Source of the DNA: CALRGE01 sp964360635
GTDB taxonomy: Bacteria; Patescibacteriota; Gracilibacteria; UBA1369; 2-02-FULL-48-14
Length of the DNA: 64,000 nucleotides
Assembly: GCA_964360635.1 (NCBI GenBank)
Contig: CAYHXO010000001.1
Span: 1-64,000 of the forward strand
Reading direction: 5' to 3'
Shown: piece after piece, positions 49,566 through 58,651 of the stretch
Layout: every line of letters begins with the position of its first letter
Numbering within the stretch: the stretch's first letter is position 1
Made by a program: the position numbers and the translations under genes
The notes under the pieces: model-generated
The model's input: only the letters and a program-made list of their open reading frames with translations
Databases searched by the model: none
What the model was told of the DNA's origin: nothing

Positions 49566-49954
49566 AAAAAGAAGAGGGTCCATTTTTTAGGCAGATGAAT
49601 GAAACTCCAGATGCAAGAGGTGAGCTACGTTTTCAGTTTGTGGAAAAAGATGAGAGAAGAAGGGAAAGTCCTGAAGTCTTCAGAGAGAGAGTCTGGTTTT
49701 TAGTGGACGCTTGTATGAGTGGAAACGAAGATGTTGCTTTAGTGAGGGGAATAGATACTAATAGCGCTGAAAGTATTGAGATGATTAAAGCTGTGATTAG
49801 CAAATGGGCGGATTGTAATCCTGAATGGGAAGCAAAAGAAGAAAGTATTTTCAAGAAAATCACCAGAGGTGGGCCTGAGAGAGTACTATCAAAACACGGT
49901 CTTTTCCCAGGAGTTTACGGTTTGAATGCGAACAAAGTTATTCCCACTCGATAG
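49562..49954 (+). CDS. Hypothetical protein, 130 aa
   Basis: A soluble charged protein, starting MKKEEGPFFRQMNETPDARG and ending in a segment rich in Gly and Arg (RGGPERVLSKHGLFPGVYG). No family recognised. It is translationally coupled to the 161-aa gene and its last 17 bases overlap the 3' end of the convergent guaA. Confidence 0.6.
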   Translation: MKKEEGPFFRQMNETPDARGELRFQFVEKDERRRESPEVFRERVWFLVDACMSGNEDVALVRGIDTNSAESIEMIKAVISKWADCNPEWEAKEESIFKKITRGGPERVLSKHGLFPGVYGLNANKVIPTR

Positions 49955-51734
49955 TAGCGGGTGGTTTGTTTGTGACGTCGTACATCACGGCTGAGATTTG
50001 ACCGGAGGTCATTATTTTTGCTGCGAGTTCTTTAACTTTTTCCATTGGGAGCTGAGCGAAATTGGCCGTCATTGCTTCTTCAGAAACGATTGGGCGAAGT
50101 ACGATCGCGTCGCTGTTGATTGGAATTAGAACGACCGGCATTTGCCAAACGTTTTTGTATTCGTCGATTTCACGAAGCCAGTCCATGGCTAACTTATCAG
50201 CCGTGCGGAGTAGGTCGGAGCGTTGTTTAGTTAGCGATGCTGGAGTGAAAGTTGGAGTGATATCATCGGTGACGAGATAAAGAACACGATTGATTTGGTC
50301 GAATTTATTAGTGATAGCTGGGGAAAGTGCGCCGAGCTCGATCCAATCTGCAGGGCCGGAAAGTAGAACAGGGTGACGGTAGGTTCTAAAATCACCTTGA
50401 ACGCCAACGGATTTTATTGGCAAAGTTTGAGCCTTGAGGTGGCTGTTTTTAGTCAGTAAAAATGTGTTTATATCGTGATCGAGTTGAGCGGAGTTTTCAG
50501 GTAAGTCAGTTTCGGCTGCGCAGAGAATTCTTACGGCGAGACCCGGACCCGGAAATGGGTGACGCCAAACCATTCGAGGGTGAAGACCAAGTTTCTGGCC
50601 CACTTCGCGAACTTCATCTTTGTATAAATCTTTGAGTGGCTCGATTATTTTTCCTTCAGCAATTAATTTTTCAATTTCTGGAACGCGATTGTGATGAGTT
50701 TTGATTTTTGAGGAATTTTTTGTGCCGCCTGATTCGATTGTGTCCGGGTAAATTGTCCCTTGTGCGAGTAGCCAATTTTCAGGGTCGAGTTTTAAGTCGG
50801 AGGAAACTTTTTTCTGAACTTCAAGGAAAACTCGGCCGATTATTTCACGCTTTTTTTCAGGTTCGGTTACGCCTTCGAGTGCTGTGTAGAATTCATTTGT
50901 GGCATCGTAAACATGAAGATTATCTACGCCAATTTCACGCAGTGATGATTCAACTTCGGTTCGTTCATTTTCACGCATAAAACCTGTATCAACGAAGAGT
51001 CCGTAAACGCGATCTGGTCCAAGTGCTTTGTTTAGAAGAACGAAGGCAACAGTGCTATCAACACCGCCACTTATCATTAGGAAAACTTTTTTATCGCCGA
51101 CTTGAGTTCGGATTTTTTCTACTTCGGAATCGATGAAATTTTTCAAATCCCAATCACGACGAGCATTACAGATTTTCAAAAAGTTCAGGAGAATTTGCTC
51201 ACCTTTTGTGCTGTGTTTAACTTCAGTGTGGAATTGGATCCCAAAAAAATTTCGAGATAAATCACCGACAGCCGAGTATTCATCATCATTTGAAGAGGCA
51301 AGAATTTCGAAGCCGGCTGGGAGTTTTGTAACCTTATCGCCGTGGCTCATCCAAACCTGAGTTTTCATTCCAGTCAAAAAATCCGTAAAAATTCCAACCG
51401 GTTTTTTTATCAAAATTTCTGCTTTTCCAAATTCAGCGCCCACGCCTTTTCCCGGTTCAACTTTTCCACCTAAAATGTGAGTCATCAATTGGTGGCCATA
51501 ACAAATTCCGAGGATAGGAATGCCGAGTTCGAAAACTTTTGGGTCGACTGAGGGCGCATCTTTTTCGTAGACAGAAGCGGGACCGCCTGAGAGAATGATT
51601 CCTTTGTAAGTGGAGAGAGTTGCTGCTGGAGTTGTTGTGTCTAAGATTTCACTGTAAACACCGAGCCTGCGAATTCGAGTCGCAATCAAATGTGTGTATT
51701 GGCTGCCGTAGTCTAGAATTGCAATTTTATCCAT
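49938..51734 (-). CDS. guaA: GMP synthase (glutamine-hydrolysing)
   Basis: It converts XMP to GMP. The N-terminal class I glutaminase has the nucleophile in LGICYGHQL (Cys about residue 78) and the His/Glu of GIQFHTEVKH. The ATP-pyrophosphatase domain carries ISGGVDSTVAF (about 222), and the C-terminal dimerisation domain ends with the usual TNKPPATIEWE. At 598 aa it is about 70 residues longer than the common bacterial enzyme because of an extended dimerisation domain. The start overlaps the stop of the DUF4012 gene by eight bases. Confidence 0.96.
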   Translation of the reverse strand: MDKIAILDYGSQYTHLIATRIRRLGVYSEILDTTTPAATLSTYKGIILSGGPASVYEKDAPSVDPKVFELGIPILGICYGHQLMTHILGGKVEPGKGVGAEFGKAEILIKKPVGIFTDFLTGMKTQVWMSHGDKVTKLPAGFEILASSNDDEYSAVGDLSRNFFGIQFHTEVKHSTKGEQILLNFLKICNARRDWDLKNFIDSEVEKIRTQVGDKKVFLMISGGVDSTVAFVLLNKALGPDRVYGLFVDTGFMRENERTEVESSLREIGVDNLHVYDATNEFYTALEGVTEPEKKREIIGRVFLEVQKKVSSDLKLDPENWLLAQGTIYPDTIESGGTKNSSKIKTHHNRVPEIEKLIAEGKIIEPLKDLYKDEVREVGQKLGLHPRMVWRHPFPGPGLAVRILCAAETDLPENSAQLDHDINTFLLTKNSHLKAQTLPIKSVGVQGDFRTYRHPVLLSGPADWIELGALSPAITNKFDQINRVLYLVTDDITPTFTPASLTKQRSDLLRTADKLAMDWLREIDEYKNVWQMPVVLIPINSDAIVLRPIVSEEAMTANFAQLPMEKVKELAAKIMTSGQISAVMYDVTNKPPATIEWE

Positions 51735-53490
51735 TTGTAGCTTCGGTTACTGGTAAATCTCGCTGTATGACTGTCAAAGTTCTTGGGCTAGGAATAATTA
51801 TATTTCCGGCAAAATCTCGTAGGTTTTTCAAAATGACCTCGTAGCGTTCATCTTCTTGTGGGGTCATTCCGGTAGTAGTTAAAATTACTGCCGATCCATC
51901 AACTCGAGTGTTGATAATTGCGATGGCATCTTTCACGGTGGCATCGCTGTAATCCATATCTGTGATCTGATAATTTAGGCTATCGGCAGCAAAATCTGTG
52001 GAAAGTGGCTCGTTGAAAACTATTGTTATTTCGTTCATTGCTGTGATTTCATGTGACACGATTCGAGGTGCATTTTCATCCGGCAAAAGAGCGAAAGAAA
52101 GATTCTGGTCGGTGAGTAGATTTGTTTCATAGAAGGCGACATTTTCACGAACATCAAAATCAGTAGAATCCAGTGATTGACCCTGAGGAACGTGAACGAT
52201 AACTCGATAATGGTCGGCTAAAGTACCCGGCTGTTTGTGAATATGGAGATTGTAAATTCCGTCTGTCCAAACGTATTCAGGTAGAGTGTATTCATAAGTG
52301 TAAGATGCTGAACCGCCCACTGGAATACTGAGAAGTTCGCCAAGAATAATGCTTGAGCTGCTGTTTTCTTTTACGGTGCCGCCTTTTGTGACATTAGAAC
52401 TTAGTGGGATTAAGGTTCTTAGATAGCCCGTATATGGGCCGCTGAGTGGAATATTCCAAATGCCATTATGCATTATATTTTCTGTGATTTTTGCCGTGAC
52501 AACCGGATTTCCGCGTATATCTTTTTGACCTGTTACATTGAGCTCGTAAGTCACGTCGTGAGAAATGTAGCGATTAGTTTTCATGCCGCCGTAATTTGCA
52601 TCGTTCACTGCGAGAAAGTCACCTGACTCTGATTTTGGTGTGGAGCCATCCCAATAACGTTTTGCAAATGCGTTTGCGAGGCCTGAACGGTTGAATGCTG
52701 CAAGTACGTGTTTTTCATCGAAAGCGAGCGCAAGTTCATCTAGAGCAGTGCTTATTCTCCAGGGTAAAATTATAGTTTTCATGATTATTTTTTTCACAAT
52801 TTCTCCACTGATGTTTTTGCGATTTTTTAGAGCTTCTTCACTATGACGATCGATGTCTGAAACGACACTGCTTAGTGTTTCGAAAAGATTAGCTTTTGTT
52901 AGTTCGTAATCTTCAACTTTCAGCGGCTCATAAAGACCGACCATATTTTCTAGGAAGGTGAAATCTGCGGCAATTACTCCGTCAATCTTTGTGTCGGGAT
53001 AGGTCATATTGTAAAACTTGATGAGCTCATCTTTAGTTGTTGGAAAATCAGGATCAAAATTTGCATCACGGAAAGTGAGGCCTTCAAAACCGGGACCTTT
53101 CAATAGAGTTGCAAGAACTAGAGGAGGCTCAACATAATCGTGTTTATCGATGTCGCCGTAAACGTCGTGGAATTCGAGGCCGGCATAAAGGCCGTGGCTG
53201 AATTTTAGAACGCCGTAATTGGAAATGAAGCCGCCGGTTGGGCGAAGTTCGTAATTATTTTGGAAAAGAATTAAGTAGTTTCTTGTGCCGAAAGGGAAGC
53301 CTGTGAGTGAGAAAAATCCTGGCATCATGAAACGAAATGACCCGAGGAAAAGCCAAAGGCCGAGTAGAATTATTGCCGCAATGGCCGCTGCGAATTTCGC
53401 GACTTTGTGGATTAGTTTTGGTTTTTGAGGAACCGGCGCATGACGTTGCACGGAGTGGTAGCCGCTAGAACCGTACATGTTGTAATTCAT
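51727..53490 (-). CDS. DUF4012 domain exported protein
   Basis: From the ATG at 53490 (MNYNMYGSSGY) the protein has 587 aa; the longer frame to 53556 runs into lysS. A single membrane helix lies at about 29-53. The DUF4012 domain follows, with YLILFQNNYELRPTGGFISNYGVL and GVIAADFTFLENMVGLYEP. Like other CPR members it resembles the LCP-type cell-wall ligase neighbourhood but its activity is unknown. Ig-like strands (FNEPLSTDF) appear at the C terminus. It starts two bases after lysS and overlaps guaA, forming one operon. Confidence 0.88.
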   Translation of the reverse strand: MNYNMYGSSGYHSVQRHAPVPQKPKLIHKVAKFAAAIAAIILLGLWLFLGSFRFMMPGFFSLTGFPFGTRNYLILFQNNYELRPTGGFISNYGVLKFSHGLYAGLEFHDVYGDIDKHDYVEPPLVLATLLKGPGFEGLTFRDANFDPDFPTTKDELIKFYNMTYPDTKIDGVIAADFTFLENMVGLYEPLKVEDYELTKANLFETLSSVVSDIDRHSEEALKNRKNISGEIVKKIIMKTIILPWRISTALDELALAFDEKHVLAAFNRSGLANAFAKRYWDGSTPKSESGDFLAVNDANYGGMKTNRYISHDVTYELNVTGQKDIRGNPVVTAKITENIMHNGIWNIPLSGPYTGYLRTLIPLSSNVTKGGTVKENSSSSIILGELLSIPVGGSASYTYEYTLPEYVWTDGIYNLHIHKQPGTLADHYRVIVHVPQGQSLDSTDFDVRENVAFYETNLLTDQNLSFALLPDENAPRIVSHEITAMNEITIVFNEPLSTDFAADSLNYQITDMDYSDATVKDAIAIINTRVDGSAVILTTTGMTPQEDERYEVILKNLRDFAGNIIIPSPRTLTVIQRDLPVTEATNG

Positions 53491-53492
53491 GA

Positions 53493-55052
53493 TTAGCCAA
53501 TTAATTCCTGAAAACGTTTGATTACGAAATCTTTGTCGAGCGCTTCCAAAAACCAACCTGCTTGTGGACCGGAATCTTTGCCAATTAGCGCTTTGTAAAT
53601 TGCGCCGAATGCGTCTCTTGCTGAGAGCGGCGATGCCTTTCTGATTGCGTGGAGTTTTCCGTGCAATTCTTCACCTGTTTGTTCGACTTTTAGCTCGTCA
53701 ATTATTTGCGCAAGGAAGGCTTTTTGATCAACTGAAAGTTCGACTATTGGCGTTTCCTTTAGCACCTCAAACTTTACTGAATCAGGTGCATATTCAGATA
53801 GCCATAATTTTACGTAGTGTAGTCTTTTCTCGAGTTCTTTTTTGTCGGCTTCGGTGAGGGGTGATTTTTTTAGTTTTGCTACTTCGGCTTCAATATTCAG
53901 GTGAGGCATTTGAACCATGAATACGAGTCGAGAAAAACGAGGGCGGAAAGTAGCTTCGATCGGAGCAATTTGCGAGAAGTAGAATGCGCGAGCGAAGTCT
54001 TTGTTAACTTCTTCAGCGAGTTCAAAATAGTGATCTGCACATTCGTCGTAACGGTCAAAAAGTCGGGGTATTGTTTCGTCGTTTGGATCGAATTCGATTG
54101 GCTGATTTGGACGAGAGCGTATCATCAAAAATCTAACGAGTTCAGGTGGAAGAATTTTTGAAATTGCGTGAGCAGTTGCACCTTCTCCTTTTGACGAGCT
54201 CATTTTTGCGCCACCGAATAAGAAAAATTCGTATGGAATATTAAATGGCACATGGGTTTTGAAAATTTCACGGGCGATTCTAATTCCGATGTCGTATGAT
54301 CCTCCGGCCGCGCCGTGATCTTTTCCTGCACCTTCAACGTCCACATTATATACTGTCCATTTTACCGGCCATTCCACTTTCCAAGGCAGTTTTCCTTTCC
54401 CTTTGAAAGGCGCGATTGCACCGGTGTGGCCACAACCTTTCGCCCACTTCACCATGTCCGGCTCGCAAATGTAGGACGCGAGTTTGCCGTCCCATCCTGT
54501 TACTTTTGTTGTTCCGATTTTTCCACAATTTTCGCAGACAACTTGAAGAGGGTGCCAGTCATCCGGCTTCACTGATCCGGAAACTTCTTTGTATATTTGG
54601 CGAATTGCAGATTCATTTTCCATTGCCTTCACAATCCACTGGTCGTATTCGCCGTCGTCGTATTTTTTTGTTGCTCGAGTATATTCTGCTTCGAGGTGGA
54701 GTGAATCGATTACTTCTTTGAACTCAATTCCGAAATATTCCGGGTAGTTTTTTGCTTTCGCATCAGGTGAAGGAACGTCGCGAAGTGGTTTACCCATGTG
54801 TTGTTCGTATTCGGCTTTGTCGAGATAGACCGGAAGACCGTCCATCGGATCGACGTCGTTAAACTCGTAAACGAAATGAGCTTGGATTCCGCGTTCTCGC
54901 AGTGCTTGCGCTGTGATGCCATGAAGAACAACTCCTCGGAGCGAGCCAACGTGCACGCGACCGGAAAGGGTTTTTTCATCTCTCACCACGAGCTCTTTCT
55001 TGCCTGGGTTGGCTTTTATAATTTCATCCGCGAGTTCATCTAGCCAGAACAT
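53493..55052 (-). CDS. lysS: Class I lysyl-tRNA synthetase
   Basis: It charges tRNA-Lys. The 519-aa sequence has the class I signatures: HVGSL in place of HIGH (about residues 34-38) and KMSSSKG (about 284-290). Paired cysteines (CENCGK, later CGH) likely bind zinc. The C-terminal domain is the alpha-helical anticodon-binding cage of archaeal-type LysRS. Most bacteria use the unrelated class II enzyme; the class I form is scattered among spirochaetes, alphaproteobacteria and CPR. A TTGAAA/TACAAT promoter lies upstream. Confidence 0.94.
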   Translation of the reverse strand: MFWLDELADEIIKANPGKKELVVRDEKTLSGRVHVGSLRGVVLHGITAQALRERGIQAHFVYEFNDVDPMDGLPVYLDKAEYEQHMGKPLRDVPSPDAKAKNYPEYFGIEFKEVIDSLHLEAEYTRATKKYDDGEYDQWIVKAMENESAIRQIYKEVSGSVKPDDWHPLQVVCENCGKIGTTKVTGWDGKLASYICEPDMVKWAKGCGHTGAIAPFKGKGKLPWKVEWPVKWTVYNVDVEGAGKDHGAAGGSYDIGIRIAREIFKTHVPFNIPYEFFLFGGAKMSSSKGEGATAHAISKILPPELVRFLMIRSRPNQPIEFDPNDETIPRLFDRYDECADHYFELAEEVNKDFARAFYFSQIAPIEATFRPRFSRLVFMVQMPHLNIEAEVAKLKKSPLTEADKKELEKRLHYVKLWLSEYAPDSVKFEVLKETPIVELSVDQKAFLAQIIDELKVEQTGEELHGKLHAIRKASPLSARDAFGAIYKALIGKDSGPQAGWFLEALDKDFVIKRFQELIG

Positions 55053-55075
55053 AGAAAATTTGTTTATGTACAGGC

Positions 55076-55104
55076 ATTGTAAGTGGAGGGGCGGTTTTTT
55101 TCAA
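55076..55104 (-). promoter_or_regulatory. Promoter of the lysS-DUF4012-guaA operon
   Basis: On the minus strand TTGAAA (55099-55104), 17 bases and TACAAT (55076-55081) precede the ATG at 55052 by 23 bases. There is no T-box or other visible leader. Confidence 0.6.
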
Positions 55105-55178
55105 TCTGAAAGAGTGCACCCGGGGACAGTTTGTGATCTGAAGTGCCGCCGGCGAGGGAATTTATGTGACATTGGTGG

Positions 55179-55232
55179 TATATGACAAAATGATATCAAA
55201 TAGATAACTATTGTATGACTATTTGTCATATA
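55179..55232. repeat. Nested inverted repeat upstream of lysS
   Basis: TATATGACAAA (55179-55189) and TTTGTCATATA (55222-55232) are perfect 11-base inverted arms around 32 bases. Inside are AATAG-ATAA-CTATT and another TATGAC that pairs with the right arm. No T-run follows, so it is not a standard terminator. Confidence 0.65.
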
Positions 55233-55248
55233 GCCCTGCGGGAATCTG

Positions 55249-55914
55249 CTAATTAAACTTCGTTACAAATTTCTTCCCGTTAAAAATCAGAGTTTGCTGA
55301 ATTGGAATTTTTACTCCAAACAAATCTCGAGCCAAAACTGTACCTTGTGAGATTGTTTCTGGTTTTACTCGGACCGGATCATAAACCCAGAAAGTTTGAA
55401 TTTCGTCGGTGTCTTTTGAGAGGGAATGAATTATGGCAGCCGTGATTCCTCGACAATTCACTTTCAAATCTGATTTGTCGTCAGATTTATCGCAAGCTTC
55501 TTCATTACATTTTTGACCTCTTTCAGTGAAGGCGAATCCGCTCATGTCGGTCGGGTTGATTTTATAACCTGTTTGCTGAACGACTTTCGCGCGACAAATA
55601 TCTTCAGAAATTACTGAAATGCCGGAGAGATTTACGCCATAATCAGCTGCGGCTTCTTCATAAACGGATACAATTTCCGGCTTCAAATCTGCAAGTCGCA
55701 GGTGCTTCATTCTTCTGTTCGAAAGTTCATATCCAACAAATTGATTTCTAAAAAGTGCCTTGTGGTCAAATGCGATTGCGATTTTAGCAATTCTATCTCG
55801 ACATTCTTGGGCAAGCTTCATTGCTTCTTCAAATGCTGGCAGCTGTGGGTCGATTTGGACTTGGCCCTCTATCAGTTCGACTTTGGGATTTCCGGCTAGG
55901 ATTGAAAGTTTCAT
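55249..55914 (-). CDS. Hypothetical protein, 221 aa
   Basis: The ATG at 55914 (MKLSILAGNPKVELIEG) is preferred over 55947. The soluble protein has an alpha/beta first half with DPQLPAFEEAMKLAQECRDR and KALFRNQFVGYEL, and a middle part with four Cys (ICRAK, QKCNEEACDK, NCRGI) that could bind metal. No family recognised. It is transcribed divergently from the TrmB-type regulator, whose TTGTCA boxes lie in its promoter region, making it a candidate regulated gene. Confidence 0.6.
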   Translation of the reverse strand: MKLSILAGNPKVELIEGQVQIDPQLPAFEEAMKLAQECRDRIAKIAIAFDHKALFRNQFVGYELSNRRMKHLRLADLKPEIVSVYEEAAADYGVNLSGISVISEDICRAKVVQQTGYKINPTDMSGFAFTERGQKCNEEACDKSDDKSDLKVNCRGITAAIIHSLSKDTDEIQTFWVYDPVRVKPETISQGTVLARDLFGVKIPIQQTLIFNGKKFVTKFN

Positions 55915-55947
55915 TTGATTAATTAGAAGACACCATAATAGCGGCAA

Positions 55948-55962
55948 TTGTCAATTTTGTCA
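55948..55962. promoter_or_regulatory. Direct TTGTCA boxes in the divergent promoter
   Basis: TTGTCA-ATT-TTGTCA: two copies nine bases apart, overlapping a CTGACA-17-TATTAT promoter of the 55914 minus-strand gene. Confidence 0.5.
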
Positions 55963-56005
55963 GTAGTTATGGCTATTGTTGGTCATTTTAACCTGTGATA
56001 TACTG

Positions 56006-56024
56006 TTGTCAGTAATATTGACAA
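56006..56024. promoter_or_regulatory. TTGTCA inverted repeat, TrmB-type operator candidate
   Basis: TTGTCA-GTAATAT-TGACAA is a perfect dyad with a seven-base spacer three bases before the regulator's ATG. It follows a GATATACT -10-like element. Confidence 0.55.
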
Positions 56025-56026
56025 TA

Positions 56027-56782
56027 ATGGATTTAAACAAGGTTTTAGAGAATATCGGACTGACGGAGAAGGAATCTAAAATTTATTTGGCGCTTTTAGA
56101 AATGAAAGAGGCATTACCGAGTACAATTGCGAAAAAGGCGGGTGTGAAGCGACCAACAACTTATCTGATTTTGGAACAGCTGGTTCGAAAGGGTCTTGCT
56201 AGTCAAATCAAGAAAGGTGCCTATTTTTACTTCCAGCCTGTGAACCCGCATTCGATTTTGGAAGATCAGTATAAAAAATATAATGATCTTGAAAAGGCTC
56301 TTCCTGAACTTTTGAGTATGCACGCTTTGTATTCCGTTAAACCACAGGTTTCATTTTTTGAGGGGAAGGAGGGGATAATCAGAATTATGGAGGATACACT
56401 GAAAACATCGACGGAACTTCTTTGTTGGGCAGATGCAACTCTTGCAACTAACACCCTCTTGAGGGATTACTATCCGACCTACATTAAAACAAAAGTTGCG
56501 CGTGGGATTTGGCTTCGTGGGATTTTTTCATACGACAAATTCGCACTTAAGTACAAAAAAGACGGCGAGAAAGAACTGCGTGAAGTCTATCTGATTCCGA
56601 AAGAAAAATTTCCTTTCAAAAATGAAATTAATATTTATGATAACAAAGTTGCCATTGTTTCACATCAGGATCAGATTGGAGTGATTATTGAAAACAAAAA
56701 TATCGCCGATACTCAGCGGTCGATTTTTAACTTCGCTTTTGACTATGCAAAAATATTAGAAAGTGGTATGAGTCAGTTATGA
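56027..56782 (+). CDS. TrmB-family transcriptional regulator
   Basis: From the ATG at 56027 the 251-aa protein starts with a winged helix (LENIGLTEKESKIYLALLEM, then STIAKKAGVKRPTTYLILEQLVRKG) and continues with a PLD-like effector domain typical of TrmB proteins (FFEGKEGIIRIMEDTLKTS, later NEINIYDNKVAIVS and VIIENKNIAD). TrmB proteins usually sense sugars. The divergent 55914 gene and the boxes between them suggest local regulation. An ATGA overlap couples it to the 136-aa gene. Confidence 0.88.
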   Translation: MDLNKVLENIGLTEKESKIYLALLEMKEALPSTIAKKAGVKRPTTYLILEQLVRKGLASQIKKGAYFYFQPVNPHSILEDQYKKYNDLEKALPELLSMHALYSVKPQVSFFEGKEGIIRIMEDTLKTSTELLCWADATLATNTLLRDYYPTYIKTKVARGIWLRGIFSYDKFALKYKKDGEKELREVYLIPKEKFPFKNEINIYDNKVAIVSHQDQIGVIIENKNIADTQRSIFNFAFDYAKILESGMSQL

Positions 56783-57189
56783 GCAACAAAGAATCTAACA
56801 ATTTACTAAAAGGAGACATTGATATTCGTCTCGGCGGAAATGTTTTGATTCCCCTTAGCGAACTTCAAAATAGAAGAGTGAATATTTCTGCAAAAGCTGG
56901 TGTTTTTATCGGAAGTATAACTAAAGATAGTAATGGTCTGAATATTGTCCATGGCGGAGGCAGGGCAATTCTAACTAAAGTCGGGCAGGAAACTCAGATT
57001 GGGCCGGGCTCGCGATGTTACCTTAGACTCGACAAAGAGAATTTATCGATTTCCAACAGATATAGTATAGCAATTATCTATAATATTTCAGATTTGCCTA
57101 GCGATAAAATTCCTGATGATCCAAGTGAAGAAGTTGAGAGTTTCAGAGATAGAGTTTCAGGTGCATTCAAGAAACTTTTCGGGCGCTAA
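56779..57189 (+). CDS. Hypothetical beta-rich protein, 136 aa
   Basis: A small soluble protein whose central 90 residues are predicted strands (IDIRLGGNVLIPLSELQNR, INISAKAGVFIG, NLSISNRYSIAIIYNI), with a charged C-terminal helix. FHA or cupin-like folds fit such a pattern but nothing decides between them. It is translationally coupled to the TrmB-type regulator and overlaps the end of convergent dnaB by four bases. Confidence 0.6.
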   Translation: MSNKESNNLLKGDIDIRLGGNVLIPLSELQNRRVNISAKAGVFIGSITKDSNGLNIVHGGGRAILTKVGQETQIGPGSRCYLRLDKENLSISNRYSIAIIYNISDLPSDKIPDDPSEEVESFRDRVSGAFKKLFGR

Positions 57190-58547
57190 TCCATCTGCTC
57201 GTTGAAGCTGTGCTTTCTTTCGATGTCGAAGAATTTCATCTGTTCTTTCTTGAAAAGTAGCTCGACTTTCCCGGTCATACCGTGACGGTGTTTTCGAACG
57301 TAGATATCTGTAATTCCGGCTCGATCGGTGTCTTCCTCGTAATAATCTTCACGGTACATCATCAGCACAACGTCGGCGTCCTGCTCGATCGCACCTGATT
57401 CACGCAAATCTGAAAGTTGAGGGATTTTGACCGGTCGACTTTCAACCGCACGAGAAAGCTGAGAAAGTGCGAGGATTGGAATATGAAGTTCACGCGCGAG
57501 GCCCTTCAGAGAACGTGAGATTTCTGAAATTTCCTGAACACGGTTCGTAATTGAGTTTGAAATTTTCCCGGCAGACATCAACTGTAGATAGTCGACAATG
57601 AGAATGTCGAGTCCATGTTCCATCTGAAGACGGCGTGCTTTTGCCTTGAGCTCTGAAATCGAAGCGCCCACAGAATCGTCAATAAAAATTTTGCATTTAT
57701 TGAGCTGGTCCATCACGGTTCCCATTCGCATGAAATCTTCTTGAGTGAGTCGGCCGGATTTCATCTTCCAAGAATCAACTCCGAGAAGCGAAATAAATAG
57801 ACGTTCCACCAACTGCTCTTTGGACATTTCGAGAGAAATAATGCCGATCGATTTACCTTTGACCGCAATATTTTGCGCGATGTTTAGGGCGAAGGCGGTT
57901 TTACCCATTGAAGGTCGGGCGGCGAGAATCACGAGATCTGAAGGTTGAAGACCGGTCAGCACATTGTCCAGCGAAGCGTAACCTGTTGAAAGACCTTTAT
58001 ATTTTTCAGCGGCTTCTGGATCGTGTAGATCTGAGATTTTCTCATAAGTTGAGCTAAGAACTTCTTTAATATGCACGAACCTGTTTTTCATGAAGGTTTG
58101 AGTCACTTTGAAAAGCTCCTGTTCTGCCATGTCCACAAGCTCGTCTACTTCTTGATCTTCTTGATAACCGAGGCCCGTGATGGCGGACCCGGAGCTGATG
58201 AGTTTTCGAAGTGTCGACTTTTGTTTAACGATAATTGCATACTGGAAAACGTGAGATGCTGTGAGCACTTCGTCACAGACTTCTCGAAGGTAACTTTGTC
58301 CACCCACGATGTCGAGTTTGCCATTGTCTTTGAGCCAGTTTGTAATTGTGAGAATGTCGATTGGCGAGCGTTTTGCAAAAAGTTCTTCGATTGCAGTGTA
58401 AATTATTGCGTTGATGTCGTAGTAAAAATCTTCCGGCGCGAGCATGTCTGCAACCTTAATAATCGCGTTTTTTTCGATCATGATTGACCCGAGCACAGAT
58501 TTCTCTGCTTCGAGGGAGTGTGGTGGAACGCGAACGTGGTCTGCCAT
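57186..58547 (-). CDS. dnaB: Replicative DNA helicase DnaB
   Basis: The hexameric 5'-3' helicase of the replication fork. The N-terminal DnaB domain (MADHVRVPPHSLEAEKSVLGSIM) is followed by the RecA-like core with Walker A ARPSMGKTAFALN (about residue 210), Walker B LDILIVDYLQLM, and the arginine-finger region LSQLSRAVESR. The 453-aa length is normal. No intein is present. Confidence 0.97.
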   Translation of the reverse strand: MADHVRVPPHSLEAEKSVLGSIMIEKNAIIKVADMLAPEDFYYDINAIIYTAIEELFAKRSPIDILTITNWLKDNGKLDIVGGQSYLREVCDEVLTASHVFQYAIIVKQKSTLRKLISSGSAITGLGYQEDQEVDELVDMAEQELFKVTQTFMKNRFVHIKEVLSSTYEKISDLHDPEAAEKYKGLSTGYASLDNVLTGLQPSDLVILAARPSMGKTAFALNIAQNIAVKGKSIGIISLEMSKEQLVERLFISLLGVDSWKMKSGRLTQEDFMRMGTVMDQLNKCKIFIDDSVGASISELKAKARRLQMEHGLDILIVDYLQLMSAGKISNSITNRVQEISEISRSLKGLARELHIPILALSQLSRAVESRPVKIPQLSDLRESGAIEQDADVVLMMYREDYYEEDTDRAGITDIYVRKHRHGMTGKVELLFKKEQMKFFDIERKHSFNEQMD

Positions 58548-58651
58548 GTGTTTGAATAGGGTGATTTATTTTGACATGGTTCAGCAAAAACTCAAGAAAG
58601 GTGGCTTGCCATAGACAAGTTTAAGTTTTAAAGAAAAATAAAATTTAAAGT

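Noticed and set aside
49938..51734. Extra length of guaA as a possible frameshift or fusion
   Set aside because: The frame is continuous with all motifs and a normal C terminus; a longer dimerisation domain occurs in other GMP synthases.
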